DNA of 64,000 nt from JBFMCC01 sp037445635 (lineage in GTDB: Bacteria > Chloroflexota > Anaerolineae > Anaerolineales > Villigracilaceae). Location: the NCBI GenBank assembly GCA_037445635.1, contig JBBIKC010000002.1, positions 183,860 through 247,859 on the forward strand. The letters run 5' to 3'. Every line of letters starts with the position of its first letter. The first letter of the stretch is position 1. Both the position numbers and the translations under genes were made by a program. This document shows, one piece after another, positions 43,592 to 52,812 of this stretch. The notes under the pieces are model-generated. The model did no database searches and was not told the origin of the DNA. It saw only the letters and a program-made list of their open reading frames with translations.

Positions 43592-45109
43592 TGGGGCAGC
43601 CGGCGTTCGGCGCAGATTGATTTCACTGTGGTCGAGGGCGGGGAGCGGATTTTCTATGTGGACAGCCGTGATGGTGAGCCAGGCGCCTTTGTAGCCATCT
43701 TTGAATCTGCGGACGGAGGCATTTGCATCTCTCCAGTCGGAGACAAGGATAGTATCTATGTCTGGGGAATGGAGGGGGGCGACATGGGCGTGTACGTGAT
43801 TTCGGAGGATGCCGGCCTGGATCTATATCTTTCGAATCCCGCAAGCGGCCTTTTCAGTGATGACGGGTCGAACATAGCGGGATTTTCCATGGTCACCCGA
43901 TTAGGAAGTTATGTTGGTCATTCTACAGATTCCTACTTAAATTTGGACCTAAAAGGCGCAACAGGTGAACGCGAATTTGTAGTCGAAGCGTTACAAGACA
44001 CGACTGGCCGTTACGTCGTCGTAGTCGTCGGCGGGAACATTCCGATTGAGGGCCAGCCTGCCGCGCCGACTATCCCAATCATCGAGTCGGTTACAGGCCC
44101 CTCATCAATTCCCGCTGATGGGCAGGAATATTCTTTCACTGTGCGTTTCTCAGATGAAGGCGGCGATGTCAACCGGTTGGTCATCAATGGGCTGAACGGA
44201 ATTTGGGGCACGATAGATTTCAACCCAATGAACTATTTGGAATCCGGTAACGGCTACTCGGGTACAGCCACATTCTCGTATCGTTGCAACACGGGTAGTT
44301 CATCGTTCACGGATACCCTTCAGCTATTGCTCTATGACGCCGCTGGAAATGTGAGCGAACCTTATACCTTTGCCCTGTCCTGTGCTGGCCTCAGTCCGAT
44401 AACGTACGCACCAGTCATTACCTCGGTAAGCGGCCCGTCATCAATCCCCGCTGACAGCGAACGCCACTACTTCCGCTTGAGTTTCACAGACGCCGACGGC
44501 GATGTCAACCGGTTGGTGATTACCTCTGATAATGGCAGGTGGGGCCGCATTGATTCGGGACCTCCTCTTTCACTGGATTCGGGCGATCAATACAGCGGCA
44601 CACTAAGTTTTTACTATTTCTGCACGGAATCCTCATCGTTCAGCGATACATTGCGCATCAAGCTATACGACGCGGCAGGCAATGTCAGCGACACGTACCC
44701 CTTTAACCTGGCATGCGAATACCAATCGGAGTCGTTGGAGTTCCCGCCGCAACGATTTGCATCCCATGTCTCGCTATCTTTCTCCGGCGGTCACGGCAGC
44801 ACCCATGAGATTGGAGAGTCTGTTCAACTCTGCTACACATTTACGGATACGTATTTCGGAGAAGGAGGCGTCTATGAATTCTACTTGTATGACTTCCAAC
44901 CCGCCTCACCCGGATCAGATGGTGTGAATACCAGCGGCCCCCATCAGATTTTGGACAGCGGCGATGCAGATGAAGGAACGCACTGTCTTGATGGTGCGAT
45001 TTCATCGCCGACTGGGTATGAGGCATTTCGCGTTGAACTTTACCAGCCCGGCTATCCGTCAGATATCTTTTTGGAATTTGCCGAATTGTGGATCTACGTG
45101 CAGCCTTAG
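43592..45109 (+). CDS. C-terminal open segment of the broken zinc-ribbon gene
   Basis: The 505 codons after the second TAA, in the same frame. A GTG at 43628 could start a short form, but no ribosome site is seen, so this is probably the tail of the broken gene. It holds a PPC-like end (FYVDSRDGEPGAF) and then two tandem Ig-like repeats, each opening with SVTGPSSIP or SVSGPSSIP and ending LYDAAGNVS, and a final beta-rich domain. The repeats lie outside the membrane in the parent protein. Confidence 0.6.
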   Translation, partial: WGSRRSAQIDFTVVEGGERIFYVDSRDGEPGAFVAIFESADGGICISPVGDKDSIYVWGMEGGDMGVYVISEDAGLDLYLSNPASGLFSDDGSNIAGFSMVTRLGSYVGHSTDSYLNLDLKGATGEREFVVEALQDTTGRYVVVVVGGNIPIEGQPAAPTIPIIESVTGPSSIPADGQEYSFTVRFSDEGGDVNRLVINGLNGIWGTIDFNPMNYLESGNGYSGTATFSYRCNTGSSSFTDTLQLLLYDAAGNVSEPYTFALSCAGLSPITYAPVITSVSGPSSIPADSERHYFRLSFTDADGDVNRLVITSDNGRWGRIDSGPPLSLDSGDQYSGTLSFYYFCTESSSFSDTLRIKLYDAAGNVSDTYPFNLACEYQSESLEFPPQRFASHVSLSFSGGHGSTHEIGESVQLCYTFTDTYFGEGGVYEFYLYDFQPASPGSDGVNTSGPHQILDSGDADEGTHCLDGAISSPTGYEAFRVELYQPGYPSDIFLEFAELWIYVQP

Positions 45110-45140
45110 TGCACGCTTGTGACTTGTAGGAGGTTCTACT

Positions 45141-45971
45141 ATGCAATGCCCAAACTGTAATAGCACTGTCCCCGACACTGCCAACGTCTGCGGTTACTGT
45201 GGTACGCGGCTCCGCCAACCCGCGCCGCCTCCGGTGCCGGTACAGCCTCCGCCGCCAGCGCCTCAGCCGGTGCAGCCTGTCTCCCAACCCGTCCAGCCTC
45301 CACAGCCCGCGCCGCCTGTCATTCCACAACAGGCCATGCCGCCCCAGCCTCCGAGTGCACGCGCAGGGATGCCCGGCTGGGCCTGGGGACTCATTGGTGG
45401 ATTGGTTTTCATCGCCGCAGTGTTTGCCTTTCTGGCGCTTCGCCGTCCGGCGAGTTCTAGTCCACTGGCGGTTGAACAGCCGCAGGTGGAAGTTCCTACT
45501 CTGCCACAGAGGCCGACCCCCACATCGCAACGGCCAACTTCCATCCCAACCCGCCCGAGCGGCATCGTGGTGGAGCCGATCGAGTTGGAGGACCGAGGAG
45601 ACGTCCCAACTATGCGTTCTCTGGCAGATGAACAATACAATATTGATATTTCAATGAATCAAGATGTGGTTATCACTTGGGGATGGTGCACGACTACACA
45701 GGAGATCCTCGAACAGAATTGGGAACATATTACGATATCGTTTGCTTTCGATGACAAACTTATATCTTTAAACAAGTTTCGTACATCTGATTTTCAAGAT
45801 GACAGGGGATTGTATTGTCGTAGTTGCTCCGGTATTGTCCGCTCCTGGCCGGAGGGACAACACGTGTTTGAATATTCAATGATAACTGATGAAACCATCA
45901 ATGATGGTCTCTCAGATTACCCGCAAGGAGAAATCGGCCGCTGGACATTCTATTTGAACGTAACTCCGTGA
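45141..45971 (+). CDS. Zinc-ribbon membrane-anchored protein 3
   Basis: A 276-residue protein with one zinc ribbon (CPNC...CGYCG at residues 3-21), a long Pro/Gln-rich stretch, a transmembrane helix (WAWGLIGGLVFIAAVFAFLAL) near 77-97, a second Pro/Thr linker and a small outer domain with three Cys near the end. A strong ribosome site (TAGGAGG) precedes the ATG. It closes the zinc-ribbon cluster and is followed by a hairpin terminator. Confidence 0.75.
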   Translation: MQCPNCNSTVPDTANVCGYCGTRLRQPAPPPVPVQPPPPAPQPVQPVSQPVQPPQPAPPVIPQQAMPPQPPSARAGMPGWAWGLIGGLVFIAAVFAFLALRRPASSSPLAVEQPQVEVPTLPQRPTPTSQRPTSIPTRPSGIVVEPIELEDRGDVPTMRSLADEQYNIDISMNQDVVITWGWCTTTQEILEQNWEHITISFAFDDKLISLNKFRTSDFQDDRGLYCRSCSGIVRSWPEGQHVFEYSMITDETINDGLSDYPQGEIGRWTFYLNVTP

Positions 45972-45974
45972 AGA

Positions 45975-46004
45975 AAATGACAGCGCTGTCAGGCGCTGTC
46001 ATTT
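45975..46004 (+). terminator. Hairpin terminator at the end of the zinc-ribbon cluster
   Basis: AAATGACAGCGC (45975-45986) pairs perfectly with GCGCTGTCATTT (45993-46004), so it can act on both strands. It separates the plus-strand cluster from the minus-strand methyltransferase operon. Confidence 0.7.
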
Positions 46005-46081
46005 AAGTACTTCCCAGCTTCTTTCAAAACCTTGTGCGGATCGAAGGCGTCGCGCAGGCTATCGCGTAGACTGGTCGCTAT
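45989..46081 (-). pseudogene. Decayed C-terminus of a DppC/OppC-type permease
   Basis: Just downstream of the corrinoid gene, in another minus-strand frame, lies a fragment reading SLRDAFDPHKVLKEAGK before a stop at 45989-45991. It matches the end of the intact permease at 52813 (GLRDAFDPYKVLEKVGE), and the DNA is also alike (GGATC-AAGGCGTC-CGCAGG). The rest of the gene is gone. This is a relic of a second permease copy, presumably left by a rearrangement of the methyltransferase/transport operon. Confidence 0.65.
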
Positions 46082-46722
46082 TTTGCTCCCACCAGTTCCT
46101 TGGCTACTTCCACTGCGCTGATGGCGTCTTCCGCGTAACCATCCGCTTCGATCTTTTGCACCCAGTCGCGGGTCACGGGCGCGCCGCCGACCATCACCTT
46201 GACCTTCATCCCGCGTTTGGCGACCTGCTCGATCACCTCCTTCTGCCTGACCATGGTGGTGGTCAGCAGGGCGCTCAAGCCGATGATGTCCGCGCCGACC
46301 TCCTCCGCCTTGGCGAGGATCTTATCCGAAGGCACATCAACGCCCAGGTCGTGCACCTCGAACCCGGATGAGGTGAGCATCGTCCCGACGAGCGATTTGC
46401 CGATCTCGTGGATGTCGCCCTCGACAGTCGCCAGCACGACCTTTCCCAAAATCTGGCGTGAGGCGCCGGCGGCTTTCATGGCCGGCTCGAGCACGGCGAT
46501 GGCGGCCTTCATGGCCTCGCCGGCCATCACCAGTTCGGGTAGGAACGCGTCGCCGCACGCGAAGGAATCGCCGACCTCGTTGACGCCGGGGACATAACCG
46601 TCGGTGATGGCCTTCAGCGGATCAACGCCTGCCGCCAGCGCTTTATTCGCTAGTTCGGCGGCGGTCTCCTCCTCGCCGTCAATGATGCTTTGAGCCATTT
46701 GTTTGAAAAGTTCTTCTGACAT
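46078..46722 (-). CDS. Corrinoid (cobalamin-binding) protein, MttC/MtbC-like
   Basis: A 214-residue B12 carrier. Residues 1-85 are the helical cap (EELFKQMAQSIIDGEEE). The Rossmann part carries the cobalt-ligand motif D-x-H-x-x-G in GDIHEIGKS, with the expected GLSALLTTTM and VMVGGAPV loops. It accepts a methyl group from an MttB-type partner and passes it on. The start at 46722 is the standard family start; the longer frame is not family-like. Last gene of the minus operon; one corrinoid protein appears to serve four methyltransferases. Confidence 0.92.
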   Translation of the reverse strand: MSEELFKQMAQSIIDGEEETAAELANKALAAGVDPLKAITDGYVPGVNEVGDSFACGDAFLPELVMAGEAMKAAIAVLEPAMKAAGASRQILGKVVLATVEGDIHEIGKSLVGTMLTSSGFEVHDLGVDVPSDKILAKAEEVGADIIGLSALLTTTMVRQKEVIEQVAKRGMKVKVMVGGAPVTRDWVQKIEADGYAEDAISAVEVAKELVGAK

Positions 46723-46771
46723 GATGTTTCTCCTTGTTGAAAGATGAGGATTGCACGATCGGCATTTCTGA

Positions 46772-48208
46772 TTATTCTTCGAGTTCCCGGTCTGCTCTTG
46801 CCAGTATCTCGTCCAGTTTCGCGGCGACTTCTCCCGGCAGCGGATCTTCCACCGGCGCGGCCAGAATCTCCTCCACTTTCTGCCGCGCATTGGTGTACAT
46901 GCCCGGGCGTCCCAGTTCCTGCCACTGATCCAGGGTGTGACGGTCGAGCAGGATCGGCAGATAGGTCTCGCCGCTGCGCGCCAGCCTGCGGGTGGACTTG
47001 CGTTTGAGGAAGTTGCCTCCGGGTCCGACCTGGATGATATCCTCGGCCAGCGATTTCTCCGGGCCCGAGTCCACGCCCTGAACGATCCGCTCGCACATGT
47101 GGGCGATCTCATTGTCCACAACGATCTGTTCCAGCACGAGCAGTTGGTCGCTTTCCACGGAGCCAAAGCCGACCAGGATGTCCGAGCCCACCAGGACGGG
47201 TGTGATGGAGGTGATCAGTTTTTCCAGCACCGCGTCCGGGCCGGGTCCGCGCGCGTCGGCGGTGCATCCGGCCGAGGTCGCGGGCAGACCGTAGAAGCGT
47301 CCCATCTCCACCAGCGCGGCGGACATTAATCCCATTTCCGGCGTTCCTCCCAGGAATGCGCCGTTGCGCAAATCCATCGAGCCGGTGGCGCTGCTGAAGA
47401 TCATCGGGCGGCCGGGATGGGCTAGTTGATAAGCAACGATGGATGATAGACCTTCGGCGGTTGCGAGGCAGATGTTCGAGAACAGGCTGGCCGGCCCGGT
47501 GGTGCCGGTGACCGGCATGGGCAGGATCATCACGGGCAGATCCAGGCTGCCCAATTCGAAATAGGCATCCATCATGGGACCGTCGTGCATGAGCGGGGCG
47601 ACCGGGCAGTAGATGAGCGAGTAGGCGTGCCGCGCTCGGACTTCGTCTTCGCTGCCCATGACCGCGGTCAGCCCCTCGGCCAGATAAGAGGCCTGCTCCG
47701 CCGTGTGCAGTTCGTGCTGGCCGTGTTTGGAGCAATATTTGAACATACCGAACCATTCGTACAGCGGGCGCGACTGTGCGGGCCGGTCTTCCGACGAGAC
47801 GGCGGGCCAGGCCATGACGCCCATGTCCATTTGCTGGAAGATGCGCATGGCGAATTCGTTGTCGCGGTCGGTGCCGTAGCGGCGCTGGCCGGTGTGGAAG
47901 TCCTGGGCGAACGCGGCGGTGCCGTCCATGGCGTAACGGGAGACCGGCGAGGGCAGGGGGTAATCGTGGATGGGATTGCGCGCGCCCAGCACGAACGATT
48001 TGGGCGAGGTCGCCAGGGCGCGCTCCACCAGTTCCTTCGGGATGTGCGCGGTCTTCGTCTCGTAGTCCACGCGCGCGCCGTTCTTCTCCAGCAGTCGAAG
48101 CGCCTTCTGGCTGTAGAACCTCGCCCCGGCTTCCCACAGGACGCGCAGCGCGTCTGCGTGAATCCTTTCTTTTTCGGCGTCGGTGAGCAATTGGCATTGG
48201 AATCGCAT
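46772..48208 (-). CDS. MttB-family methylamine:corrinoid methyltransferase (non-pyrrolysine), copy 4
   Basis: A 478-residue TIM-barrel methyltransferase of COG5598/MttB type. Family marks: RVDYETKTAHIPKEL near the start, a central MPVTGTTGPASLFSN, and the late GPGGNFLKRKSTRRLARSG. No in-frame TAG interrupts it, so it belongs to the non-pyrrolysine branch, whose known members demethylate glycine betaine, proline betaine, carnitine and similar quaternary amines. The substrate here is unknown. It lies 3 nt after the next upstream copy and 49 nt before the corrinoid gene. Confidence 0.9.
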   Translation of the reverse strand: MRFQCQLLTDAEKERIHADALRVLWEAGARFYSQKALRLLEKNGARVDYETKTAHIPKELVERALATSPKSFVLGARNPIHDYPLPSPVSRYAMDGTAAFAQDFHTGQRRYGTDRDNEFAMRIFQQMDMGVMAWPAVSSEDRPAQSRPLYEWFGMFKYCSKHGQHELHTAEQASYLAEGLTAVMGSEDEVRARHAYSLIYCPVAPLMHDGPMMDAYFELGSLDLPVMILPMPVTGTTGPASLFSNICLATAEGLSSIVAYQLAHPGRPMIFSSATGSMDLRNGAFLGGTPEMGLMSAALVEMGRFYGLPATSAGCTADARGPGPDAVLEKLITSITPVLVGSDILVGFGSVESDQLLVLEQIVVDNEIAHMCERIVQGVDSGPEKSLAEDIIQVGPGGNFLKRKSTRRLARSGETYLPILLDRHTLDQWQELGRPGMYTNARQKVEEILAAPVEDPLPGEVAAKLDEILARADRELEE

Positions 48209-48211
48209 GGC

Positions 48212-49654
48212 TTATCCTTTGTGTGATTCCTGCCGGGCGCGTTCTTCGATACGGTTCAGTTCGCGCTCGATGTCCTCGTCCAGAGGCAGGGGCGTGTGTG
48301 TTTCAAGCGTCTCTTGGATCATTGCTTGCAATTCTTCCAGCAGGGAAGGTTTGCCGGACGCGGACCACGTCTCGTAGGTCTCACGCGCGTCGAAGTCGCT
48401 GACGTACACCTCGCCGCTTCGCAGGGCCTCCCGCGTCGAGCGCCGGCCGAGGAAGTTGCCGCCGTGACCGACGGCCGCCAGTTCCACCTCGAGCCATTCC
48501 TCGACGCGGGTATTGATCCCGTCCGAGAGACGGTCACAGCGGCGGAAGATTTCCACGTCAATCATCAATTGCTCCAGGCTGAGGAACATCGAGCCTCCCA
48601 ATTGGCCCGGCCCCACCAGCAGGTCCGGCCATGAGAGGCTGGAGATGGCCCAGATCAGAGCGCGCTCGTAGCCGGTGCGGATGCCGGGCATGTAGTGACT
48701 CGAGCTCCCGGCGGACGCCTCCACCGCTAATCCGTAATGGCGCGCGATTTCGGTCACGGCCGCGCCCAGCAGGCCGTGCTCCACTTCCGAGCCGGTGAAG
48801 CGGCCTGTCAGCGGGTCCATGATGGACGGCGCGGCGGCATAGATCGTTGGCGTGCCGGGCGCCGCAGCCTGGATCAGACAAAGCATGGCCAGGGTTTCGC
48901 AATTGGCGAGCAGGAGAGTCGAGATCAGGCTGGCCGGGGCTGTGCCGCCCATCAGCGGCATGGGCATGATGGCGGCTGGCAGACCCCATTCGATGGTCTC
49001 GAGGTAGGCGTCGGTATGCTCGGCCTCGATCACAAGCGGCGAGACGGGCGTCAGCAGGAACGAGAACGGATTCATTTTTTTGACCCCCTCCTTGCCGCCA
49101 AAAGCCGTTCCCAGCACTTCCAGCAGCCAGCGCGATTCTTCGACGGTGTACGAGCAATCCTGCAAATGCTTCGAGAAGTTGGCGATCATTTCGTGACAGT
49201 AGCGCACGAAATCGGCGGGAGTCTTCTGGAAGAAGGTCGGTTCGACCATGGACCAGTACACGCCGACTTCGTCCAGCGCGTCGATCAGGCGCGTGGCCTT
49301 CAGCCAGTCGTCGAAGGTGGCGGGCCGCCGGTCGCCGGTCAGGCTGTCTATCACGTGCACCGCCGCACCGTCGGCCAGAAGCGTGCACTCATTGTTGTTG
49401 ACGGCAAACTTCCAGCCCTGCCGCCGGCCGCCCAATGTGAAATTTCGCGGCGCGAGCCGCAGGCATTCCTCCACGAGCGAACGCGGGAAACGCACTATGC
49501 CGGTTTTGTTATCCACATCCGCCCCGGCCTTTTTCAGGATTTTTCGGCCGCGTTCGGTATCCACCCGCACGCCGGTGGTGGCGAGCAGGGATAACGAACG
49601 CTCGTGCACCTGTTCGATTTCATTATCGGATAGAACGCGTAAAACGGTTTCCAT
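48212..49654 (-). CDS. MttB-family methyltransferase (non-pyrrolysine), copy 3
   Basis: A 480-residue COG5598 protein from the ATG at 49654 (METVLRVLSDNE). Features: LLATTGVRVDTERGR, the core MPLMGGTAPASLIST, and GHGGNFLGRRSTREALRSG near the C-terminus. The frame extends upstream of the ATG without family character and is cut there. It differs substantially from the other three, suggesting old duplication and separate substrates. A 170-nt gap separates it from copy 2. Confidence 0.9.
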   Translation of the reverse strand: METVLRVLSDNEIEQVHERSLSLLATTGVRVDTERGRKILKKAGADVDNKTGIVRFPRSLVEECLRLAPRNFTLGGRRQGWKFAVNNNECTLLADGAAVHVIDSLTGDRRPATFDDWLKATRLIDALDEVGVYWSMVEPTFFQKTPADFVRYCHEMIANFSKHLQDCSYTVEESRWLLEVLGTAFGGKEGVKKMNPFSFLLTPVSPLVIEAEHTDAYLETIEWGLPAAIMPMPLMGGTAPASLISTLLLANCETLAMLCLIQAAAPGTPTIYAAAPSIMDPLTGRFTGSEVEHGLLGAAVTEIARHYGLAVEASAGSSSHYMPGIRTGYERALIWAISSLSWPDLLVGPGQLGGSMFLSLEQLMIDVEIFRRCDRLSDGINTRVEEWLEVELAAVGHGGNFLGRRSTREALRSGEVYVSDFDARETYETWSASGKPSLLEELQAMIQETLETHTPLPLDEDIERELNRIEERARQESHKG

Positions 49655-49824
49655 AAAAACTGCATCCTTTTCTGGGCGCCGAGTGAAATGAAATACACAC
49701 TTCACTCACAATCACTTGTCAGGGAATTGGTTCGGGCGGCGGTTGAATTTTGTCCGCCAAAATCTCTTGCGCCAGGAGAGGTCTTGCAGAAGGTCAGCCG
49801 GCCGCTCCCGGAGAAAGAGGCAAA

Positions 49825-51288
49825 TCATTCATTCCTGCCTCCGATCTCCCGCTCGGCCGCAGCCAGGATACGCGTCAGTTCGGCCTGCTGGGATTCTTCC
49901 AGCGGCCGCGGATGATGCTCGCGGATGATGGATTCGACTTTTTCGCGCGCCACCTCGATCGGGTCCCGCATCTGCCCGGACCCGTTGGTCTGCGCGGTCA
50001 AATCGGAGAATTTTCTTTCCCTCATGTGCTCGCGCGTGTGGCGTTGCTTGAGGAATAGTCCGCGCGGACCGACCCCGCGGATGACATCCAGCGCCAGCGC
50101 CTCGCGGCTGGTATCCAGCCCAGCGGCTTCCAGGCGGACTCGATGATAGAGGTCGCTGTCCACGACAATGGCCTCTGGATAGAGCAGGGTGCAGGATTCG
50201 ACCAGCCCCAGCCCGGAGCCGGTCTCCGCGCCGGCCAGCGCGCAGAGCAGGAGGGAGGAGGCGGCCTCGGCGGCCGATTCCCAGCCGGGCACCATGGCAT
50301 CGGTGCCGAAAATGCCGGCGAGGGTCGGCACGCCCCAATGGTGCGCCATCTCCACGCCCACCGGGTACAGCAGACTGCCCTCCAGCGTGGAACTGAGATA
50401 CGCGCCGGTGCGCGGGTGCATCACGCCCGGCATGAACGAGTGGAAGACCGGCGCGCCGGGATGCGCCATTTGTATCAGCACCATTGCCGAGACGATCTCC
50501 GCGTCTCCCGCGACGACGGTCCCGGCCAGCGTGGCGGGCCCGGTCGAGCCGACGTTTGCCATGGACATGAATCCGACCGGCAGACCCGCCTCCGCAAAGA
50601 GCAGGGCCGACTCCATGCCTTCCTTGTCCTGTCCGAGCGGTGCGATACAACAGACCAGCAGGGAAAGAGGCGGGCGCTTGTGCATGTTCTCGTCGGTGCC
50701 TGCGATCACACGCGCCATCTCGACGGCGTAGCGCCCCAGCGTCTCGCCCATGACCGTTTCTGATTGCACGTGCTTGACGGTGTTGTTGAACGACGCGTCC
50801 AGCTCGTGCAGAGGCGCGGTGGCAGGATGATCGGCCGCGCTGACGATGGGCCAGTAAAACCCGATGGACGAAAGCGCGTCCGAGACGCGCGCCATGGTCG
50901 CCACATCCTCTTTACGGGAGGCGCGGCGCTCGCGCGTGGCGAAGTCAATCGTCTCGACGCCGCATCCGTCGGTGGCGCAGAACATGGTTTTGCCGTCGAG
51001 GACGAGGTCGTGGGAGGGGGAACGCGCGCCCATGGTATAGTAGCGCGGCGCGGTTTTAAGGGAGGCCAGCACGAGGTCCGCGGGGATGCGCACGATGCGC
51101 CTTTCGAAGTCCACCTGCGCGCCGTGTTCGGCATAGATGTTCAGGCACTTTTCGGATGGACAATGCACGCCGGTCTCTGCCAGGATTTCGAGCGTCCCGT
51201 TCGCAAGGCTGCGGATTTGCTCCTCGTCGAGAATGTGAAAATGTCCCTTAGGGCGGATGGGTTCGAGCGGAGGCGTTTCGGAATGCAT
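49825..51288 (-). CDS. MttB-family methyltransferase (non-pyrrolysine), copy 2
   Basis: A 487-residue COG5598 protein starting at ATG 51288 (HSETPPLEPIRPK). It is closest to copy 1: both open with PPLEPxRP, share SEKxLxxxxxHGAxVD, and have GPRGLFLKQRHTREH or GPGGHFLGQKHTRTH near the end. The longer frame upstream is not conserved. The 59-nt gap to copy 1 suggests one transcript. Confidence 0.9.
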   Translation of the reverse strand: MHSETPPLEPIRPKGHFHILDEEQIRSLANGTLEILAETGVHCPSEKCLNIYAEHGAQVDFERRIVRIPADLVLASLKTAPRYYTMGARSPSHDLVLDGKTMFCATDGCGVETIDFATRERRASRKEDVATMARVSDALSSIGFYWPIVSAADHPATAPLHELDASFNNTVKHVQSETVMGETLGRYAVEMARVIAGTDENMHKRPPLSLLVCCIAPLGQDKEGMESALLFAEAGLPVGFMSMANVGSTGPATLAGTVVAGDAEIVSAMVLIQMAHPGAPVFHSFMPGVMHPRTGAYLSSTLEGSLLYPVGVEMAHHWGVPTLAGIFGTDAMVPGWESAAEAASSLLLCALAGAETGSGLGLVESCTLLYPEAIVVDSDLYHRVRLEAAGLDTSREALALDVIRGVGPRGLFLKQRHTREHMRERKFSDLTAQTNGSGQMRDPIEVAREKVESIIREHHPRPLEESQQAELTRILAAAEREIGGRNE

Positions 51289-51347
51289 GAGGCCTCTTTT
51301 CGGGCTGATGGCGTCGAGGCAAAGTCGGGAGACTTTGCACTCTGTCG

Positions 51348-52799
51348 TCACCCCAGTTCCTTGTCGGCCGCGGCCAGGATGCGTGTGAGTTCGTCTCGTT
51401 TGGCTTTTTCCAGCGGATCGGGCTGGTGATTTTCCAAAATCCAGCGGACGCGATCGCGCGCTACTTCACGCGGGTCGCGGTATTTGTTGCGTTCGTCTAG
51501 TTCGTGGGTCACGCCGCGCACGAGGGAGGTTCGGATGTGCGTGCGGGTGTGCTTCTGGCCGAGGAAATGTCCTCCGGGGCCAACGTCGCGGATGGCTTCC
51601 AGCGCGAGCGTTTCGTCGTTGACGTCCATCTGCATCAGGTAAGCGCGGGCGCGCTGATACAGGTCGTCGTCGAGGATGACCTGTTCGGGGTACAGGCGGG
51701 TGTAAGTGCGCGCCAACCCCATGCCTGTGACGATTTCGGGGCTGGTCAGGCCGGCCAGGAAGGGATCCAGCGCGGGTTCGGCGGCGGATTGCCACGTCCC
51801 CGCCTCGACGGAGTCCGTTCCATAACATGCGCCGAGCGAAGGCATTCCCCAGTGATGCGCCATCTCGACGGAGCCGTACCGCCCGCGTGCGTCGCGCGGG
51901 TAACTGACGTACCCGCCGGTGCGCGGGTCGGCCCAGGCCTGCATCAGCGAGTGGAAGACCGGCGCGCCCGGCGCGACCAGTTGCATTAGCACTGCGGCGC
52001 TGATGACCTCCGCGTTGCCCATTGCAAAAGCCCCGGCCAGGGTGGCGGGTGCGGTGGTGCCGAGCGTGGGCATAGCCAGGAAGCCGATCGGGATGCCCGC
52101 TTCTGCCATGACCATTGCGCCCTCGATGCCGGGATGATCCTGCATCAACGGCGCGATGGTGCAGACGACCAGGGAGAGCGGGGGATGTTTACGCAGTTCC
52201 TCCTTGCCGCCCGCGATGACGGTTGCCATCTCGACGGCATAGCGGCACTCGCGTTCACCCATGATGGTCTCGGACTGTACATGTTTGACCGAGTTGTTCC
52301 AGCACGCGTCGATCTCGTGCAGGGGCGCGGCGCGGCCGAAATCCTGTGCGCTGACCATCGGCCAGAGGAACGCAATCGAGGGCAGGTAATCGGAGACGCG
52401 CGCCATCATGGCGACATCGCTTTTACGGGAGGCGCGTTCCGCCTGACTGTCGAGGTCCACCACCTGAACCCCGCAGCCGTCGGTGGTGAAGTAGGTGACG
52501 CCGTCCTGCAGGTGCAGGTGATATTCAGGGATGCGCGCGCCCATTACAAAATAGCGCGGCACGGTCTGCATGGCCTTGAGGACGAGACTGCGCGGGAACT
52601 TGACAATCTGTGTGGCTTTGTCCACGTGCGCGCCGTGGCCATCCAGGACGGCCAATGCTTTTTCCGATGGAAACTTTACGCCGACGTTTTCCAGGATTTC
52701 GAGTGTGGCCTCCTTGAGTTGGTCCAGTTGTTCGTCGGTGAGATACTGGATTCGATAGGCGGGGCGTAATGGTTCGAGCGGCGGGTATGAATGGGTCAT
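51348..52799 (-). CDS. MttB-family methyltransferase (non-pyrrolysine), copy 1
   Basis: A 483-residue COG5598 protein from ATG 52799, preceded by a good ribosome site (AAAAAGGAG). It carries the barrel signatures PTLGTTAPATLAGA and VGPGGHFLGQKHTR. It follows the permease gene by 13 nt, tying transport directly to demethylation. Expected reaction: methyl transfer from a methylated amine to the Co(I) corrinoid protein encoded at 46078. The methyl-to-tetrahydrofolate partner and the reductive activator (RamA type) are not in this window. Confidence 0.9.
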   Translation of the reverse strand: MTHSYPPLEPLRPAYRIQYLTDEQLDQLKEATLEILENVGVKFPSEKALAVLDGHGAHVDKATQIVKFPRSLVLKAMQTVPRYFVMGARIPEYHLHLQDGVTYFTTDGCGVQVVDLDSQAERASRKSDVAMMARVSDYLPSIAFLWPMVSAQDFGRAAPLHEIDACWNNSVKHVQSETIMGERECRYAVEMATVIAGGKEELRKHPPLSLVVCTIAPLMQDHPGIEGAMVMAEAGIPIGFLAMPTLGTTAPATLAGAFAMGNAEVISAAVLMQLVAPGAPVFHSLMQAWADPRTGGYVSYPRDARGRYGSVEMAHHWGMPSLGACYGTDSVEAGTWQSAAEPALDPFLAGLTSPEIVTGMGLARTYTRLYPEQVILDDDLYQRARAYLMQMDVNDETLALEAIRDVGPGGHFLGQKHTRTHIRTSLVRGVTHELDERNKYRDPREVARDRVRWILENHQPDPLEKAKRDELTRILAAADKELG

Positions 52800-52812
52800 A
52801 TCGTTCTCCTTT

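Larger units (their letters stand above)
41360..45109 (+). pseudogene. Broken zinc-ribbon membrane protein with outer Ig-like repeats (two in-frame TAA codons)
   Basis: One reading frame runs from the ATG at 41360 (ribosome site CAGGAG) to 45109, about 1249 codons, interrupted only by TAA at 41519-41521 and TAA at 43589-43591. Homology logic continues across both. The first TAA falls inside the second zinc ribbon: the sequence reads C-D-Q-stop-C-G-N, while a ribbon needs CxxC. The DNA there is AAT AAT at 41517-41522; removing one AAT gives C-D-Q-C-G-N, so a 3-bp duplication made the stop. The second TAA lies between NDDSDVASNY and AQIDFTV, within one PPC/Ig-like domain. The neighbours 40346 and 45141 are intact relatives. 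Sequencing error is possible. Confidence 0.75.

Noticed and set aside
46772..52799. Possible pyrrolysine (in-frame TAG) in the MttB-family genes
   Set aside because: All four genes are open for 478-487 codons, the full family length, with no internal TAG. They belong to the non-pyrrolysine branch.
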